Shown: piece after piece, positions 60,852 through 64,000 of the stretch | Layout of the letters: the number at the start of each line of letters is the position of its first letter | Position numbering within the stretch: position 1 is the stretch's first letter | Assembly (NCBI RefSeq): GCF_050269735.1 | Contig: NZ_JBNNIX010000002.1 | Location: 434,001-498,000, forward strand | Direction: 5' to 3' | Length of the DNA: 64,000 nt | From: Paenisporosarcina sp050269735 | Lineage (GTDB): Bacteria > Bacillota > Bacilli > Bacillales_A > Planococcaceae | Notes under the pieces: generated by a model | Databases searched by the model: none | What the model was told of the DNA's origin: nothing | What the model saw: the letters and a program-made list of their open reading frames with translations, nothing else | Position numbers and translations under genes: made by a program

Positions 60852-61906
60852 GCACGAACTCCTTTCTGATTAGCGGAGGGGCGAATAAACATCGCATCTC
60901 CAAAACTGAAAAATCGGTATTTCTGGTTCACTGCCTGCTCATAAGCATGCAGAATTTTATCGCGGGATGTCAGTGCACTGACCAACATCACGAGTGTTGA
61001 TTTCGGTAAATGGAAGTTCGTAATCAAGCCGTCAATGCATTTGAATTCGTACCCTGGGAAAATGAAAATGGATGTCCAACCGCTATCTTCCTGCAATTTG
61101 CCATCAAATTTATTCGCTACCGTTTCAAGTGTACGTGTGGACGTCGTTCCGACTGAAATGATGCGTCCGCCAGACTCTTTCACTCGGTTGATTGTATCAG
61201 CCGTTTCCTGAGAAAGACGGTAAAATTCAGAATGCATTTCATGGTCATCGATTGAATCGACACTGACAGGTCTGAAAGTTCCAAGACCAACATGAAGCGT
61301 AATGAACACCACTTCCACACCTTTTGCACGTATTTCATCCAGTAAGCCATCCGTAAAATGAAGGCCCGCTGTTGGTGCTGCTGCAGAACCACGTTCTTTT
61401 GCGAAAACGGTTTGATATCTGTCTTTGTCATCCAATTTTTCGCGAATGTATGGAGGCAATGGCATATCACCAAGTTGATCCAGGATTTCATAGAAAATGC
61501 CGTCATAAGTGAACTTGAACAGTCTTCCCCCATGATTGGCTTCCCCAACACATTCCGCACGCAATAAACCTTCACCAAAAGATACGACGGTGCCGATTTT
61601 GACGCGTTTTGCTGGTTTTACAAGGGATTCCCATACATCTTCTTCCGTCTGTTTCAATAACAGCAGCTCGATGTTTGCACCCGTTTCTTCCTTGACGCCC
61701 ATCAGACGTGCTGGTAGCACACGTGTGTCATTCAGGACTAGGCAATCTCCTGCCTGAAATTCATCGACAATATGCTTGAAAGTATGATGCGTCACTTCCC
61801 CGCTGTCTTTATCCAAAACTAAAAGCTTGCTCGAAGTTCGGTCGGCAAGCGGTGTTTGTGCAATTAATTCTTCTGGTAAATGAAAATCAAAATCTTCTAC
61901 TTGCAT
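60848..61906 (-). CDS. queA: S-adenosylmethionine:tRNA ribosyltransferase-isomerase
   Basis: QueA makes epoxyqueuosine from preQ1-tRNA using the ribosyl part of SAM. The 352 residues show FDFHLPEELIAQTPL, NDTRVLPARLMG, AAPTAGLHFTDGLL, HVGLGTFRPV and ITNFHLPKSTLVMLVSA, all family blocks. The ATG at 61906 is seven bases after AGGAAG; the longer in-frame start at 61927 overlaps the ruvB stop region and is less likely. Confidence 0.96.
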   Translation of the reverse strand: MQVEDFDFHLPEELIAQTPLADRTSSKLLVLDKDSGEVTHHTFKHIVDEFQAGDCLVLNDTRVLPARLMGVKEETGANIELLLLKQTEEDVWESLVKPAKRVKIGTVVSFGEGLLRAECVGEANHGGRLFKFTYDGIFYEILDQLGDMPLPPYIREKLDDKDRYQTVFAKERGSAAAPTAGLHFTDGLLDEIRAKGVEVVFITLHVGLGTFRPVSVDSIDDHEMHSEFYRLSQETADTINRVKESGGRIISVGTTSTRTLETVANKFDGKLQEDSGWTSIFIFPGYEFKCIDGLITNFHLPKSTLVMLVSALTSRDKILHAYEQAVNQKYRFFSFGDAMFIRPSANQKGVRA

Positions 61907-61926
61907 TCTTATACTTCCTTTAATCA

Positions 61927-62928
61927 TTATTCCTCAAAGTAAGGGAGGTTAAAATGGTCATAAGCGAGTTTCGTAACGACACGGCCACGAGGTGTACGCT
62001 GTAAGAATCCGATTTGCAATAAGTACGGTTCATACACGTCTTCGATTGTCGTCGATTCTTCACCAATACTAGCAGCGATGGTGTCGAGTCCAACTGGGCC
62101 GCCACGAAAACGATCGATCATCCCCAAAATCAATTTATGGTCGATGTGATCCAGTCCCAATGCATCCACTTGCAACAATTCGAGTGCTTCTTGAGCGGTT
62201 TCAAGCGAAATGGTACCATTTCCTCTGACTTGGGCAAAGTCGCGGACCCGCTTCAGCAGACGGTTAGCAATTCGTGGGGTTCCACGTGAACGGCTGGCAA
62301 TCTCACCGGCAGAAGGATAGTCTATTTCCGCATCAAATAATTTCGCACTGCGGGAAACGATTTCAGTCAATGCCTGATTGTCATAATAATCCAGTCTCAA
62401 CAGTACGCCGAATCGATCCCTTAACGGGGCTGATAAAGCGCCAGCTCTTGTCGTGGCACCGATTAACGTAAACGGCGGTAAATCGAGCCTTACAGAACGT
62501 GCAGTTGGCCCTTTCCCAACGACAATATCCAGACAAAAATCTTCCATCGCCGGATATAAAACTTCTTCGATTGAGCGATTCAGACGATGGATTTCATCAA
62601 TGAAAAGCACATCTCCTGGTTCTAGCGAGCTGACAATTGCCGCAAGGTCACCTGGTCTTTCAATTGCCGGTCCGCTCGTCATGCGAATATTAACGCTCAT
62701 TTCATTCGCAATGACGGCAGCCAATGTGGTTTTACCAAGTCCTGGAGGTCCATACAGAAGGACATGATCCAAGCTCTCTTCACGCATTTTGGCCGCTTTT
62801 ACAAAAATGTCTAAATTGTTCTTAACTTTATCTTGTCCAATGTACTGAGACAAATACTGCGGACGCAACGATTGTTCAAAACGTTCATCAAACTCTGAGA
62901 CACCGCTCGAAATCACCCGTTCTTGCAT
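61927..62928 (-). CDS. ruvB: Holliday junction branch-migration ATPase RuvB
   Basis: RuvB is the hexameric motor that, with RuvA, drives Holliday junction migration. The 333 residues show Walker A LLYGPPGLGKTTLA, Walker B LFIDEIHRLNRSIEE, sensor 1 TLIGATTRAG, arginine finger region LRDRFGV and the C-terminal winged helix. AAAGGAGGT precedes the ATG. It lies 18 bases after ruvA. Confidence 0.97.
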   Translation of the reverse strand: MQERVISSGVSEFDERFEQSLRPQYLSQYIGQDKVKNNLDIFVKAAKMREESLDHVLLYGPPGLGKTTLAAVIANEMSVNIRMTSGPAIERPGDLAAIVSSLEPGDVLFIDEIHRLNRSIEEVLYPAMEDFCLDIVVGKGPTARSVRLDLPPFTLIGATTRAGALSAPLRDRFGVLLRLDYYDNQALTEIVSRSAKLFDAEIDYPSAGEIASRSRGTPRIANRLLKRVRDFAQVRGNGTISLETAQEALELLQVDALGLDHIDHKLILGMIDRFRGGPVGLDTIAASIGEESTTIEDVYEPYLLQIGFLQRTPRGRVVTKLAYDHFNLPYFEE

Positions 62929-62946
62929 GACGTTGACCTCCTTTCA

Positions 62947-63567
62947 TCAGCTGAGTTTCAACAACAACTGCAATGCTTTTTTCATATAGCCTTCCGTATC
63001 CAATACTTCTGGCAATGCCTCTAATTGCGGACGCACTTTGGTTAATTCACGTTCTGAATAGCCGAGTGCCGCAAGGGCTAATAATGCTTCTTCAATTTCG
63101 TGTTTTCCTGACGTTTCCGGGAATAATTGAAGTTCATTTTCTGCGCTTGGCATGTCGAAATCGATCGATAAATCACCAAGTTTCCCTTTTAGATCCAAAA
63201 TCATTTGGCGTGCCGTTTTTTTTCCGACACCCGGAAATTTCACTAAAAATGATTCATCTTCACGTTCAATCGCCTGAACGACCTGTGATGGTTGTCCACT
63301 TGCCAGAATAGCCAATGCGCCTTTTGGACCGATGCCTGATACTTGAATCAGCTTGCGAAACAGTTCACGCTGATCAAGCGAAACGAATCCGAAAAGCAGT
63401 TGTGCATCTTCACGAACATGTAAGTGCGTAAATATTTGTTGCGGCTCTGATGATACACGGAACGCATAAGGATTAGGCGTGAAAATCTGCCACCCTATTG
63501 ACTGTTGTTCGAGAGTCATATATTCCGGTGTCACACGGGTAACCAAACCTTTTATGTAATCGTACAT
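62947..63567 (-). CDS. ruvA: Holliday junction branch-migration protein RuvA
   Basis: RuvA binds the four-way junction and loads RuvB. The 206 residues show the N-terminal OB fold (MYDYIKGLVTRVTPEYM), two helix-hairpin-helix motifs (VSGIGPKGALAILA, FPGVGKKTARQMILDLK) and the C-terminal RuvB-binding domain (EALLALAALGYSERE). GAGGAGAG precedes the ATG. It is the first gene of the unit; bofC, adjacent in B. subtilis, is not seen here. Confidence 0.97.
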   Translation of the reverse strand: MYDYIKGLVTRVTPEYMTLEQQSIGWQIFTPNPYAFRVSSEPQQIFTHLHVREDAQLLFGFVSLDQRELFRKLIQVSGIGPKGALAILASGQPSQVVQAIEREDESFLVKFPGVGKKTARQMILDLKGKLGDLSIDFDMPSAENELQLFPETSGKHEIEEALLALAALGYSERELTKVRPQLEALPEVLDTEGYMKKALQLLLKLS

Positions 63568-63770
63568 TTAAAGTCTCTCCTCACATTCAACGTACTGATT
63601 ATAGCATATAAAACGGATGTTCGCAGGAAGAAACAGAGGAATCAAAAACGTTATTCCCTGCTTCTATTTAAGTTCTTTGCCCTGAATGGTTGAAAGAAAA
63701 TGTTTCAATCTAATTGTGGATGGGAAAAGAAGTTCAACATCTTAAAATACTAAACTTGGAGGCGTTAACG

Positions 63771-63956
63771 ATGGAGAAAAATAATAATACGTTCACACAT
63801 CAAAACAATCAGCAAAACAATCAAAACGAACAAGGTGAAATAAACGAATTGAACAGCAAAACATTGCAATACAACCAATTGCACAGTAACCATGATGAAG
63901 ATAAAAAAACGGAGGAAATCCAAGAGGAACAAGGCGCAGAATACGAAAAAGAATAA
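63771..63956 (+). CDS. small Asn/Gln/Glu-rich protein of unknown function
   Basis: The 61 residues are very hydrophilic, with an Asn/Gln-rich first half (QNNQQNNQNEQGEINELNS) and an acidic second half; there is no membrane segment and no recognised domain. GGAGG lies eight bases before the ATG, and a strong terminator follows the stop, so it looks like a real one-gene unit. The composition recalls small spore- or stress-associated proteins of Bacilli, but I do not recognise the family. It may be largely disordered. Confidence 0.65.
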   Translation: MEKNNNTFTHQNNQQNNQNEQGEINELNSKTLQYNQLHSNHDEDKKTEEIQEEQGAEYEKE

Positions 63957-63957
63957 A

Positions 63958-64000
63958 ACAAAAACAGCACCCCTGATGACGTCATCAATGGTGCTGTTTT
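63958..64000 (+). terminator. terminator after the small Asn/Gln-rich gene
   Basis: AAAACAGCACC pairs with GGTGCTGTTTT around a 19-base loop that itself holds TGATGACGTCATCA. The T-run is cut by the window edge. Confidence 0.8.

Noticed and set aside
1..64000. tRNA or rRNA genes
   Set aside because: No cloverleaf with TTCGANTC-type loop or rRNA stretch was recognised while reading either strand; a covariance-model scan would be needed to exclude a divergent tRNA.

Overview
The window is about 64 kb of a low-to-moderate GC, Gram-positive Bacillales chromosome. Gene content and order follow the Bacillus subtilis comE/yqe, yrr and yrv blocks. Two sporulation genes, an uninterrupted sigK with pro-sequence and spoVB, point to an endospore former. 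The compact joining of blocks that lie far apart in B. subtilis, and the loss of comER and pbpI from their usual places, suggest a Planococcaceae-like genome (Sporosarcina or Paenisporosarcina relatives). No rRNA is present, so the genus is inference.

Layout. 1-9.8 kb: 3'-truncated holA, yqzM, the DNA-uptake operon comEA-comEB-comEC, and the ribosome/NAD/shikimate operon yqeG-yqeH-aroE-yhbY-nadD-yqeK-rsfS-yqeM. 9.8-12.8 kb: psd and pssA diverge, then sigK, facing mtnN. 12.8-23.3 kb: yrrS, greA, udk, the tRNA wobble-uridine hydroxylation set trhP2-trhP1-trmR, mltG, then yrzB-ruvX-ireB-alaS behind an Ala T-box. 23.9-31.1 kb: a HAD phosphatase, recD2, a TPR protein, mnmA, a cysteine desulfurase and cymR. 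31.2-37.2 kb: rarA, tcdA, 6S RNA, and aspS-hisS behind a His T-box. 37.3-38.9 kb: a cell-wall amidase with four SH3 domains.

38.9-47.6 kb is a maltodextrin island: LacI-type regulator, membrane-anchored amylase, ABC permeases and binding protein, and a divergent neopullulanase-like enzyme. It sits between the amidase gene and dtd, which are neighbours in B. subtilis. It has no ATPase gene and carries a cre site and two LacI-type operators in its divergent promoter region. 47.7-63.6 kb returns to the conserved order: dtd, relA, apt, recJ, lapA-like, secDF, comN, spoVB, yrbG, yajC, tgt, queA, ruvB, ruvA. A small Asn/Gln-rich ORF of unknown function closes the window.

Most genes are conserved housekeeping. 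The unusual content is between and at the edges of genes: (1) four dispersed intergenic arrays of degenerate 20-21 bp units with a CAACT core and A/T tracts about every half unit; (2) a roughly 215-nt terminator-ended structured RNA candidate between yrzB and mltG; (3) comEC, whose conserved N-terminus has no ATG, GTG or TTG start but does have an ATT with a well-placed ribosome binding site; (4) an intrinsic terminator for mtnN encoded inside the 3' end of sigK; (5) several hairpin-rich intergenic elements that look like dispersed repeats. Many starts are non-ATG (TTG: yqeH, pssA, greA, spoVB; GTG: yqeG, psd, cymR, mltG).
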